Source: Liolophura sinensis
Taxonomy: Eukaryota; Mollusca; Polyplacophora; Chitonida; Chitonidae
Assembly: GCF_032854445.1 (NCBI RefSeq)
Contig: NC_088303.1
Span: forward strand, 37,085,501 to 37,149,500
DNA length: 64,000 bases
Direction: 5' to 3'
A program made the translations under genes and the position numbers. Each line of letters starts with the position of its first letter. Within the stretch, counting starts at the first letter, position 1. Below the pieces are notes generated by a model. The model was not told where the DNA came from and made no database searches. It saw only the letters and a program-made list of their open reading frames with translations. Shown here piece by piece: positions 36,080-48,346 of this stretch.

Positions 36080-37910
36080 CATGTACTACAAACCAAATTA
36101 GCATTCCTATAACCAAACAAGTAACTCCCAAAACGAATAAGCATTTCCCAAACCAAACAAGCATTTCTCAAACCAAACAAGCTTCCCCCAGACCAAGAAA
36201 GGTCCACCAAATAAACGAATAAAGATCTGGCAAACAAGCATCTCCTAAACAAAATAGACATCCCCCGATCAAGGCTAAGTGGAAAAAGCAACTTTCCTAG
36301 AACAAGCATCACATTCCTTCTTGAACAGTGATCGATGTTGCGTGTTTTTGTGTGATGGGCGACACCTCCACTAAGCACACGGACAGCTTGTTGGAGAAAT
36401 TATAATCTAATAGAAAATTATAATCTTATATGTGAACTGTTGTAGCGTATCTGAGGTGCTGGTGTAAATAAAGACAGTATTGGAACAGTGTTTGACCAAT
36501 AATTGTTTTTTAGCCCTACACATACCATTGTGCATTTACTGACTGTTGACCGCGAATTCATAGTGCAAGCACAATACCCACGTATCCTGGGTAACAGGGT
36601 ATACTGCACGTACAATGATTCGACTGTTGTTGTAATAATCCTGGCATATCTATATAATGTTCCTGTAATAATATTTCAAAGTTAGAAGTGTTGATCCACA
36701 TCAACAGTGCGAACATTCAACAATGTGATACAATTGCATACTGAGACAGGGACAGTCTAGTGGGAGTAAAGCTAAAGACATAATAAGTCAAATATCCTAA
36801 AAATAGACGCATGTGCTGTGATCTTCGAGTGATTTTTTTTCCTTTTCAATATAGCATGCTTCTATGTACATAGCGACTTATACATACGTCTATTAATATA
36901 AATGATGTATGTACTTAATACACAGGCACTAATTTCATTGCCATTAGTGCCATAAAGTAAACCAAGAATTCGTCTCCAGCTTACAATTTAATGCCAGTCT
37001 ATATAAATATACTTTGCAATCACATCGGTTTGTATATCTAGGCCTGCATATCACAGATCACAGCGCAGGTTGTATTGTTATCATGTTGAAGGGAGCAACC
37101 CAAGGCAACTATACTGAATGATGTAATACATTATCTCCACTAACTATTAAAAATAAGTATTAGTGTTAATAATAAACTAAAATATGTTTATATATAAAAA
37201 CAATCCTATACTTTTATTTGCCATGAGTCACACCCAATGTTATACAGTAATCACAAATTAAATGTAGAAAAAAACGAACCATAACTCATGCCCCTCCCTA
37301 TTATAGAACCCCTATTAAAGTTAAAATGGAAGGGACAAGCAACTGGTTGAGCTGCTTGCAGGCACATTATTTGCAGTGCCATATGTATAATTAAAGTTAT
37401 TCCGTTATATATTATCGCACAAGAGCATATGCTCAAGTTAGCGATGTTTGATTACTGAACTCATTTACCCAGTCCTGTTACTTACCTCCCCTGCTTTAGT
37501 TGACAGAAAGCGCCCTCTGTTAATTGGCGAAAGTTGCTTGTTTCACTTAGATTTATGCGGGAGATGCTTATTCGGATTGGGAGATACTTTCTTTGGTTTG
37601 ACATGTGCTCACTTGGTTTGGGAGATACCTACTAGAATTCGATACGGGAGATGCTTGTTTGGTTTGGAAGATGATGCTCTGTTCAGGAAATGATTGTTTG
37701 GTTTTGTAGATTTTTGTTTGGTTTTGGGAGATGTTTGTTTGGTTTTGGGAGATGCTTATTCGGTTTGGGAGATGCTTGTTTGGTGTGGGGAAATGCTTAT
37801 TTGGTGTGGGGGATGCTTGTTTGATTTGGGGGAACTTTCGGTTTCATTTGTGATGCTTGCCTGTTTTGGGAGAAGATTATTTCATTTGGGAGATGAATTT
37901 TTGGCGGTGT
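36080..37910. mobile_element. Inverted pair of 20-bp repeat arrays (foldback-like)
   Basis: The left array (about 36095-36265) consists of ~20-bp units AAACCAAACAAGCATTTCCC. The right array (about 37550-37910) consists of the reverse complement, GGGAGATGCTTGTTTGGTTT. The inversion extends beyond the repeats. CTAAGTGGAAAAAGCAACTT at 36274-36293 is the diverged reverse complement of AAAGTTGCTTGTTTCACTTAG at 37530-37550, on the inner side of each array. The centre (about 1.2 kb) is AT-rich and non-coding. Open frames over the right array are repeat translations. Whether this is a transposon or a local inverted duplication is not settled. Confidence 0.6.
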
Positions 37911-39299
37911 TCGCCTTCCATAACTGGGGTCTTAACTGTTTCACAGTTTCTCTAGGGCATTAAGTGAAGTTAGTGGACAGCTATATTTATACTGGACTGA
38001 CCAGTATAGGTAAATGGCGGTGTTTTCAATGGTCCCATTAAATAACCTTTCTTTGTTCCGTCTTCGGTTAACTGCAAAGTTGACTCTTGAGCTTTCACGC
38101 TTGTGGCACATTGCATGTATTTACGCTCAATAGATTTTATGGGTGGGTTAATGACTCAAGTGTACACTAAAATCACATCTTAATCCGGTTATTAAATACA
38201 TTACTCATTCTTGATCAGGATAGTGAGATCTTTCTCTAAACGCGATACATTAGAAACCCAATGGAAATTATATTGATTATTATTTTTCTCGGCAAAATTC
38301 ACGTTTTTAACGAACGCCGTCTGTCAGAAATTCATGAAACTTAGGTATGTTTCAGGGAAGGACCTAAAGTTGTGCCTGTTTCGCTCACATGACTTCGCGC
38401 CCATACTAGATCTTAACAAAAACTCTTTAAAATGATACCTCTCCTAGACAAATGAATCTTCTGACATGAAAATGGCGCAGGTGTTTTCTTCGTGACCTTA
38501 TCCAAAATTTTTAGACTGTTTGTTTTTTATGCAAATTAGTCTGTTGAAGAGAGTTGATATGAGAATTGAAAATTGTACAAAAGTGGGTCAGTGTTAATAA
38601 CCGTTTAAAATAACCAGAATAGGGCGTTGTCTATTACAATTTGACGTGAGGCTTGACGAATCTGCAGTTAGTTTCTCGCTGTTTGAAAGCCTTCATTTGC
38701 TTGACATGGAGGCAAGACTGCATGAAAACTATGTGTATTTACTGCAGTTCAAGGCAAGAACAGACTCAACCTTGCAACAATGCATTGTGTCTGCCTTGTT
38801 TTCGGCCATGAGCAGAGGATCATTGTTGCGATATCTTTACACTGGCGTTTAGTACTAAACCCATTGGATGTGATAATTGGAAATTTCGGGTTCCAGTTTG
38901 TTCTTTTTTCTCTTTTGCCGCGTTCCCTTCTCAGTTTCTTCATATTTCTTATTATTATTTCTGATACAGTTTATACAGGACCTAAAAAGCCGAACTGTTG
39001 TACCCTGAACTTTTCGTGATTAATGTGTGCAAGTTCAAATCCACTCGTCGTTGATTTCAGTAGTGAATATAACTATACAAGGGACCATGCATTAAAGGCC
39101 AAAATTAGTAAAATACGCAAGCAGAACTAAAAATAAAAAAAAAAACCCATAAAATGTTTGCAGACATTGAAGTGTGACAAATAAACCTATTTACACTAAT
39201 GTATGGCTTGATTTACATAACGATTTTAAAAGACCTGCTCTGAATTATCTCACTTAGTACACAACAGCGACTATGACGTCACGCGAGATTATTTTTTAG
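37911..39299. other. Intergenic, no gene recognised
   Basis: AT-rich. The frame at 38646-38852 has no recognisable domain or splice context. Confidence 0.45.
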
Positions 39300-41690
39300 G
39301 TGTCACGGCATTCAGCTAACTCGAAGAAACAACAGATGTCACTTGCAGTGTGCCCTTCTATATCGCTACAGACGTCACACTCCGGGCGCTCTTCCATAAC
39401 GCTGTTAGGGATTCAACTAACTGAACCTATAGATTTCACCAGCCATGCGCTCTTCTGTAACACTGTCATTCTGCCATTCAATTTACTCCGCGAGGCTAGA
39501 GGCGTCACCGCTGGGCGCTCTTCCATAATGATATAGGGGATTCAACTGTATCCACGAGGCTATAGATGTCACCGGCGGTGTGCTCTTCCATAATACTACC
39601 ACTGACTCAACGAAGCCATAGATGTCAGTGGCGGTGTGCTCTTCCATAATACTACCACTAACTCCACTAAGCCATAGATGTCACCGGCGGTGTGCTCTTC
39701 CATAATACTACCACTGACTCCACGATGACATAGATGTCACTGGCGGTGTGCTCTTCCATAAAACTACCACTGACTCTACGAGGCCATAGATGTCAGTGGC
39801 GGTGTGCTCTTCCATAATACTACCACTGACTCCATGATGACATAGATGTCACTGGCGGTGTGCTCTTCCATAATACCACCACCGACTCCACGATGACATA
39901 GATACTACCGGCGGTGTGCTCTTCCATAATACTACCACTGACTCCACGATGACATAGATGTCACTGGCGGTGTGCTCTTCCATAATACCACCACCGACTC
40001 CACGATGACATAGATACTACCGGCGGTGTGCTCTTCCATAATACTACCACTGACTCCACGATGACATAGATGTCACTGGCGGTGTGCTCTTCCATAAAAC
40101 TACCACTGACTCTACGAGGCCATAGATGTCAGTGGCGGTGTGCTCTTCCATAATACTACCACTGACTCCATGATGACATAGATGTCACTGGCGGTGTGCT
40201 CTTCCATAATACCACCACCGACTCCACGATGACATAGATACTACTGGCGGTGTGCTCTTCCATAATACTACCACTGACTCCACGATGACATAGATGTCAC
40301 TGGCGGTGTGCTCTTCCATAATACCACCACCGACTCCACGATGACATAGATACTACCGGCGGTGTGCTCTTCCATAATACTACCACTGACTCCACGATGA
40401 TATAGATGTCACTGGCGGTGTGCTCTTCCATAATACCACCACCGACTCCACGGTGACATAGATACTACCGGCGGTGTGCTCTTCCCTAATACCATCACTG
40501 ACTCCACGAAGCCATAGATGTCACCGGCGGTGTGCTCTTCCATAATACTACCACCGACTCCACAAGGCCATAGATGTCACCGGCGGTGTGCTCCTTCATA
40601 ATACCACCACTGACTCCACGAGGACATAGATGTCACCGGCGGTGTGCTCTTCCATAATACTACCACCGACTCCACGAGGCTACAAGTGTCACCCGCCGTA
40701 AACTATTTCAAAACTCTGCCAGGGAATTCAGGTGTCTTCACGGTGTCTCCAGTAGTGCGCTTTTACATCACATAGCCCGGGATTCAACTAACTGTACGAG
40801 TTGTAGATGTTACCTGCTGGGCGTTCTTCCATAAGGCTACCGGGGATTTAGCTTACTCCACAAGACTGTGGATGTCATCTGTTGTGTGCTCTTCATTAAC
40901 ACTACGTGGGATTCAAATGACTCCAGGAGACCGAAAATACCACCCGCCGTGAGCATTTCCGTAAAGCTGTCGTACATTCAACCAACACCACGACACCATA
41001 GATTTCACAGGCGCTGTGCTCTTGTATAACACAACCGGGGATTCAACTAACACAACGAGGCTGTAGATGTCACCGGTGTTGTGATCTTCCATAACACTAC
41101 CAGGGATTCAACTAACACAACGAGGCTATAGGTGTCACCGGTGTTGTCATCTTCCATAGCACTACCAGGGATTCAACTAACACAACGAGGCTATAGGTGT
41201 CACCGGTGTTGTGATCGTCCATAGCACTACCAGCGATTCAACTGACACAACGAGGCTATAGGTGTCACCTGTGTTGTGGTCTTCCATAGCACTACCAGCG
41301 ATTCAACTGACACAACGAGGCTATAGGTGTCACTGGTGGTGTGTTCTTCTATGCCATTATGGGGGATTCAACTGACTCCACGAGACTGTAAATGTCACTC
41401 GCCGGAAGCTTTTCCATAAAGCTGTCGTGCATTCAACTGACTCAAAGAGACTATGGATGTCATCAGCGCTGTGCTCTTTTACAACACAGCCGAGGATTCA
41501 GCTGACACAACACGGCTGTCCCTCACCTGGCGCTATTCCGGGACGCTGTCAGGGATTTAATAGACTCCACGAGGGTGTCGACATCACCCGCGGTTCACTC
41601 TTCCATAACGCTGTAAATGTTTCCGGCTGTGAACTATTTTATAACGCTGTCAAGGGTATAACGAACTGCACTGAAGTTGTATGGAAGTAA
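39300..41690. repeat. Satellite array: 56-bp units, 65-bp relatives, diverged edges
   Basis: GTGTGCTCTTCC recurs at exactly 56-base steps from 39578 to 40642, 20 units without a single indel. Units fall into types by the bases before GGCGG: GTCACT, ACTACC, GTCAGT and GTCACC. The order of six units from 39746 repeats from 40082, giving a 336-bp higher-order repeat. From about 41011 to 41400 a 65-bp version recurs (landmarks 41076, 41141, 41206, 41271, 41336). It carries an extra GATTCAACT-like block. The edges (39300-39560, 40690-41000, 41400-41690) are old, diverged units. Confidence 0.95.
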
Positions 41691-41725
41691 ACCGGCGATG
41701 GAATCTAAATTGTTATCGTCTACTA

Positions 41726-41941
41726 TCAAATTACCACCAAATTTGCTGCCCCAAAGAACCCATAAAGGCTATCACGATGGTAATTCTCAACCTTAAAGCT
41801 GACGAAGTTTGACACCACTAGCTGCGCTGTAAAACCGCTGTTCAGTTTCTTGTTAGATTTCACTTGTCCCAAGGGTGTGTTCGGTAGTATAATGTGGTCA
41901 TTGAAAAAAGGAACGAAGACGCCTGCATGTGACCTAGCCAT
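41726..41941 (-). CDS. Candidate exon of an unknown gene
   Basis: The minus strand has an acceptor-like CGTACCACATTTTAG, then CA ATG and 71 open codons to TGA. The peptide begins MARSHAGVFVPFFNDHI and continues with alternating hydrophobic residues (TAQLVVSNFVSFKVENY) that suggest beta strands. Codon use looks coding. I do not recognise the family. It could be an in-frame terminal exon, a short intact gene or a remnant. The satellite array lies directly downstream. No polyadenylation signal was located with confidence. Confidence 0.4.
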   Translation of the reverse strand: MARSHAGVFVPFFNDHIILPNTPLGQVKSNKKLNSGFTAQLVVSNFVSFKVENYHRDSLYGFFGAANLVVI

Positions 41942-43430
41942 TGCTAAAATGTGGTACGAATCGCACTGAGTATCACATGAGTAGGTGTTTTAGTGCAAGA
42001 TACTCAAATGGCATACAATCGGTGTAAGATACATGCATAATAAAGGTTTAGAAATGTTGGGCCCACCAACTGATATTGAGTACTGGAACGTTCGTAAAAT
42101 GGTCTTATAATACGTATAATGTGGGTTTCTCACCACGCTCACCGCTGTCGTTGTATAAGTGACAAAATAGCGTTAAGCAACAGTTAAAAGAAATAAGTAA
42201 GTTATGGCACGTTTATTGACAATACTATTCCAACGAAAGAGATGAATGAATAAGCAGTGGAATAAAAGGCTCCGCACTTATAACGATTAAATACATTCCA
42301 CTTATCAGTTTCAACAACCTGGTAATAATAGTACATGTATAGATTAATCTTAACTCCGTGTGATTGGCAATGCAAAATAAGCCCTAATGTGTACCAATAC
42401 AACTGTTCGAAGCCCTTGGCCTATTTAATTCTTGTCCACATTGCTATAGTGTGACTTACTGTGCGCTAGTTAAAACTTTCAAGGCAGTGTAAGCTCCTGG
42501 CAAATAACATTACCGCTTTATGACACATCCCCAGCATGATTGCCGTACGTACAATAATGCAGTGAAGGAGCTCTCTCGGGGTTGCAGACAGTGTGCCTGA
42601 GCATTTAGCTCTGACCGGGCCACACAGTACAAGAACTACATGTATCTCCGGAACCTCATACGGTGACATTAATTCCAGGCAATCTGAACCCGGGGACGTC
42701 TGTTTAATACATTTCTAGGATGATCACGTCAGGGTTTGAGTACGGATATGTGATATGTTATTAGAATCTTAATATCAAACATATATAAGTACCTAATGAA
42801 ACCTCCTAATCACTCCCAATCGAAAATCATACATTTCTCTTAATTATTTCAGTATTTACTGCTGCAATCAATGATATTTCACTTACATTATGGCTGGCAG
42901 TTTGATAAAACCACCACTCATCGCCTGACAAGCCTAACTTAATGGCTTGGCCAAACTGATCAGCGTGTAAACTGTTTCATATACGGAATCGTCAGTGCAG
43001 TCATTCAACAATGCAAATCCTTAACTGTTCTGTTCTAGAGATATCATGACAATCCTCGTGTACAAGCATGACGATCATGGAAGAGGCCAATGGTAAAATA
43101 TATCTAAATAGACGACTGAGCAAATAAATTCTGAAAAGATGATGAATTCAGAGGTACAAAAATTTTTTTTTTACGTTGACAAAAACCAAATGCAAGCAAG
43201 GCGAACTGTCGCGAGCAAGCCTTAGTTATTCATAGTATCGTCTTCCTATTTCAGTAGTTACAACTCGGTGATAGATGTATATACTTCACATACTCCACAA
43301 GGTAAATTAGCCTTCAGGGATTTTTTAAAATATGCATGCCTTAAAACTGGTATGGAAATTCTTTTATTCTCCACCCCAGCATATAGGAGTATGAGGATAT
43401 CTTAAGTGTCTCATTTCACACTGTGTGGGT
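41942..43430. other. Intergenic, no gene recognised
   Basis: A 67-codon minus frame at 42466-42669 has no recognisable domain. Nothing else supported. Confidence 0.4.
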
Positions 43431-43738
43431 GCCGATGGCACAGTTGGTAGAGCGTCCGCTTCGGGAGCGGTCAATCCTTGATCGAGTCACACCTAAGACT
43501 TTAATAGAGGAAGTTGTAACTTCCTCGCTTGGCGTTCAGCATGAAAGGGATAATGCAACTTACCGAAGGCAATGCTTACTTGCCTTCGGTAAGGCGTCTC
43601 AGTGAAGCAACACTGTACAAAAGAGCGGTGGAAATCTGTCCTGCAACAAGGACGCTTACATGCACTCTAAGGAGTACTTCGTCGTCATTTGACTGAAAAA
43701 TTGTTAAGCACGACGTTAAACCTCAAGCACTCACTCAC
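43431..43738 (+). repeat. SINE family B copy
   Basis: The head has a perfect box A, TGGCACAGTTGG, at 43436-43447. The body is shortened where the GACTGGTTGACCCGTATCAG segment should be. The tail ends CAAGCACTCACTCACA. The flanks share CACTGTGTGGG on both sides (about 43418-43428 and 43737-43748), a likely target-site duplication. Confidence 0.9.
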
Positions 43739-44309
43739 ACTGTGTGGGAGACAAGCAACTTCATTTTTGTCAAAATGGGCTTTGCTTGTCAATCTTCTTT
43801 GATTAATCTATTTTAATATGTTTTCCGGTCGCAGCTTATCCACTGTACTCGCGTCGATCGCCCTTCCTTTCTCGGAGTTTGTGATTGCCTTACTTTGCTG
43901 ATGGCGGGGGCTATGAAGCCACGAGAGACAAACTGGATCGGACACTCTATCGTATTTCAGCCGCTTCGCCGGCTTCCCCGGCTTCCCATGCGTCCTAATG
44001 TATTCCAAAGGCGTTTAGCAAGCCTGATATAAAAGGTTCATCTCCCACTCTGAATTTCTCTGGGGTCAATAGCCTATCATGGTCTAATGTAATATAAGAA
44101 GCCATTAGACATGTTCTAAACGCGCAAAAATGCTATATGACTCAGAACCCTCATGAAGGGTGTACATAATCTACTTATCTACTGATCATAGTTCTGGTAT
44201 GCTTTATATCATTCACAGCGAAAGAGATATTTACGAACAACAGACAATTAACTTCATGTTGGTATGCTGTCTTAAATCAATGACTAGAGAAAGAGACGAA
44301 CAGGAAATT
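43739..44309. other. Intergenic with one unassigned ORF
   Basis: A GC-richer 66-codon minus frame at 43808-44008 is basic (KPGKPAKRLKYDR) but lacks an ATG and clear splice sites. Unassigned. Confidence 0.3.
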
Positions 44310-45235
44310 TTAATCTCCAGTTTGCACCCCACTTTGACTGTCTCTCATCGTAACTGCACCTCACAATGACTGTCTCTCATCGTAACTGCACCTCACCATG
44401 ACTGTCTCTCATCGTAACTGCACCCCTCCGTGATTATATCTCATCGTAACTGCACCCTCCCGTGATTATATCTCACCGTGACTGTAGCCCTCCCTGGCTA
44501 CCTCTCACCGAGACAATTCTACCGTAACTGAATCCCAATGTGACTGTTCTTCAGGGAAACTCAGCTTGCCTATATCCTACTGTGGCTGTACCCACCGTAA
44601 CTGTACCCTTCAATGGCAGTACCCTGTCCTGACAGTATCCCAATGTGACTGTACCCCTCTGCCACTATCTCACAGTTACTATCATTATACTCCACGCCAC
44701 CATGACTGTTTCCCATCCTAATTGTATCCCGTCATTGTCGTAATCCGCTGTGACTGTGTCATCCTTTAGTGTACCCCACCGCACGTGACAGTACACCACC
44801 GTGACCGCAGACTGTGTCATCCTTTAGTGTACCCCACCGCACGTGACAGTACACCACTGTGACCGCACCCCGCCATGACTATCTCACGGTGACTGCACAC
44901 CATCGTGGTTGTATCCCTCCGTCAAATCCCTCGGTAATTCCACACCAACGTGCTTGCACCCCACCCTGTCTGTATGGCACTGTCACCATCTTTGCGTGAC
45001 TGCATCCCACCGTGGCTGTATTCCTCTGTGACTGTACCCTCTGTCACTATCTCAACGTGACTGCACATCACCATGTTTACATCCCACCGTGAATGTACCT
45101 CTTCGTCATTATCTCAGCATGACTACAACTTCGGGACTGCACCCCTCTGTCATTATATCAGCGTGATTGGACCCCACCATGACTGTATCCCTACATTATT
45201 ATCTCACCGTGACCGTCCTCCACCGTGCCCGAGAT
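44310..45235. repeat. Degenerate minisatellite (CCGTGACTGTACCCC type)
   Basis: The start is regular: TGACTGTCTCTCATCGTAAC plus TGCACCTCACCA repeats at 32-base steps. It then decays into irregular ACCGTGACTGTACCCC motifs. A fresh 58-base internal duplication covers 44752-44809 and 44810-44867. Confidence 0.88.
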
Positions 45236-45574
45236 AAAGTTGAATTAGATAATGTTGTGTTTACTGCCTACTTGCGCACTGCCAGTTTTGGACAGTGAAA
45301 GTGCTCTTTATGATCATACTAGCCCGCAAATGAGAACTGCTACTGGTTTTGCTAACAGAATATAATTTCTGTGACATAGTAGAAACCAAGGAAATTGGAT
45401 AGTAATATTAGGTTTGATTAATATGATGTTAATAATAATAATAATGAAGTCGAGGCGTCACGTAAATGTAAAAGTTTCACTAGCCTCTGACCCACATGCC
45501 GGGATTTTTATCAAGTGACTAATCACTATCTCAAATACTAGTAATCTAAATGACATAGAGTGAAATGTTTAAGA

Positions 45575-45715
45575 GTTTAACGCCGCCATAACGTTGTTTG
45601 TTGTGTAACCCGATGCCGCTGAACCTTGCTTCGTGGCGAGAATACGCAGCATTGGAGGAATTTGGCAAGGAATCGGGTTATACAACAAACACCAAGACGA
45701 AGGTGTGTTAAATTC
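45575..45715. repeat. Long imperfect hairpin
   Basis: TTGTTTGTTGTGTAACCCGA at 45594-45613 pairs with TCGGGTTATACAACAAACAC at 45673-45692, with one G-U pair and one end mismatch. Weaker pairing extends outward (AGTTTAACGCC with the GTGTGTTAAATT side) and inward (CCTTGC with GCAAGG). It could be a small foldback or MITE relic. No target-site duplication was seen. Confidence 0.7.
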
Positions 45716-48346
45716 ATTCTACCTTTAAAAAATGAAGAAAATGAGGCAAAAACAGCATATTTCATGCAGGTTTTTGCTGCCGTTCTTTTTCACTCCCTCC
45801 GCAGAGGTTATGCATTTTAGGCCAATCAACGTTAGGATATTGCAACTGACCCAGCCACTTCAGAGCTGCGTATGTATGACATCGCGTCTTACTGCGTTAC
45901 GTAGGGATGTAAGAGTTTTTTGTACATGTATTATGACGTCATACCGCTAAGCTCAGATAGGAACGCCATGAACGAAATATTTCTTTTTCCACGTGATGTC
46001 GTCTGGGTGTAAAATATGAAAAATGTAAAAGTAAAACCGATATCTATAAAGCATGCGATGTAAAAGATACTGGCATGTATTCACGTAATACAAAACTTGT
46101 TTCAAATTCCAACATTAGATGGAAAAGGATATTAGCATAAGCATTTAACGGCATACACTAGGCTGATGGTTAGCAGCGAATATTCTAGCTTGGCCTATTC
46201 CTTCGGCTACACCTGTTACATAACAACTTACCCGCATACCTGGGAAACCCTTACATCATTTCACAGACGACCTGTCACTGTGAGCAGGTTGGCAATCTAC
46301 CTCAGCGACAGGGGGACGATTTCCAATCATGTTGCTAGGGGTCCTTTTCGTGTGTATACTCCAAGAAAAAATTAAGCCACGTCCATGTAGAACTGCTTTT
46401 TTCTAACAATAAGAGCTAAAAGAGACTGGAGGCCTGTCATGTAAAATGACAGAGCACTGTAAATATCTACTTTCGTTGTAAACATTCACTGTAAATATAT
46501 CTACTTTCGTTGTAAACATTCAGAAAAAGGGGCAGAAGTAAAAAATCTGCGGATAGTCTAGGATGAGTTAAGACTGGTAAACAGTTGTGCCTATCTACTA
46601 TCATGCTATGGCACGGACATGGGCAGCCCTGCTGAGTTATTGGGGTGCATGCTATGTACAGCCGAGGGCGAGTGACTTCACCAAAACAAGCCAGTTTGAT
46701 CAAAATCGCTTTCCAGCTGATGTCTAAAATACACACTGTTGTCATTGGATAACCAGTAAGATTTACATAGTGGGACATCTTCCATATGTTACAAGTACAC
46801 GCGCTTTGCAAGCGGTATTGCGAAGTCACCTGTGTACACACTCACATATATCCCTAGCGTGCAACAACAACAGCGGTCCGTTATTCACAGCGCAAACATC
46901 TTGTCACCCAGAAAATTTGCCTCACAAAAAAAATCAACTCGTTCTACATCTTCTGTGCCTAAATTTCTCTCAGATTTCACCGTCTAGGCCTAAATGTTAA
47001 GTTTTGGGTTTTTTATTAAAATGACCCGCAGATGTAAACTTTCCCTCGTCATTTCGCTCGCTGGGCCCGTGACGGTGTTGAGTAACTGTAGAACTTCGAT
47101 CAGCAATTTCATTGGCCCAAAGAGTCTCATTCATAAAATGTGTATTCAGGAGCCCGTCGAGTTTCCTTCTTCATTATAATTAACTAAAATTCCTCACCAT
47201 CTGGAGTGAAAGTAAAACAGATAAGACCGGCTAAGCGAATTCATATACAGCTTGCACAGCGATTTTTTCGTTCATACCCCATAAACCTAAAAAAATATTA
47301 CAATAAATCCTTAATGTATATGTATATTTGCACACTGCCCGCAACTAACAGCGGGGCAGAATACATTTTAAGCTCTTAACTACATGTATATGTATTAACC
47401 GAGTCAGGACTGAGCTCTGGATCCTTCACTTACACAGCAGTTCGTCTACCACTTGGGCATCACAGTACATTAGCAACAGTGCAGCTGTGTGGGAGTATTC
47501 CCAGTGTAATGCTTGTAGACCTACTTTGTATTATCGATTGATTGGTTTTTGTTTAACGCCATTCTGAAGAACTACTCACCTAAGGCCTACTGTCCACATT
47601 TTCGACCCCTGAAGCACTCGATTTTTTTCAGTGGCATTTATGCAAACAATTATTTTGAAAATGATGCTAAAATGATTCATTTGTGTCATTAAATATGCAA
47701 GTTTCATAAAACTGTGCAAATTGTTCCTGTTCAACCCATAGGGGTTGCAAAGGAGGTTGAAAATGTTGAAGAATTAGGTTATAGTGGTGAGTTTTATGGG
47801 TATAGGAAACCATAGGAAGCAACACACATACACCGATAACTGTAACGTAATATAGGAAATAACAAAGCAGTTTATAGCTTTGGACCGTCTTGTTCCAGGG
47901 GAGACGGAGTATCACGTGTTCCCCACTAGAGATAAAGGCGCCAAGCAGTGATATCGGTTATCTGTAACCTCGCTATTACATTGTATGTAACACTTACGGA
48001 AAAAAATCTATGTATATATAGTCTGGAATAGCACCGTAAACTCACCGTCACTCGTATGCACGTGAAGTATGCAATGTAGTTCATTTGAAAGACATATGTG
48101 CTAAATTATCAATCAACACGATATATATTTATAAGCGTAAATATCCTAAAAAAATACTGGTAGGGGTTCGAGCCTTTCAGCTTGAAGCGCTATTGAAATC
48201 TTTAGGATTATCATATTAGGCGTCCAAACTTTGGAAAACTATTGTCCTTGTTAAGATTATTTAGGTACCATACTGAAAACTAGAAGCGTATTGTCCTTTC
48301 GTCGACTATTTTTTGTTCTTCTTCCCTCAAAAACTGCATTCTGTTG
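45716..48346. other. Intergenic, no gene recognised
   Basis: It includes a small tandem duplication at 46455-46521 (33-34 bases, CACTGTAAATATCTACTTTC...) and an inverted SINE-like tail fragment near 47534-47568 (GATTGATTGGTTTTTGTTTA). The 124-codon minus frame at 46467-46841 has no recognisable domain. Confidence 0.45.

Noticed and set aside
37448-37963. Adjacent 81- and 89-codon ORFs rich in WEML/GD motifs
   Set aside because: They translate the 20-bp tandem array; the reading frame cycles with the repeat.
41427-41690. 87-codon plus ORF
   Set aside because: It lies in diverged units of the satellite and has no independent support.
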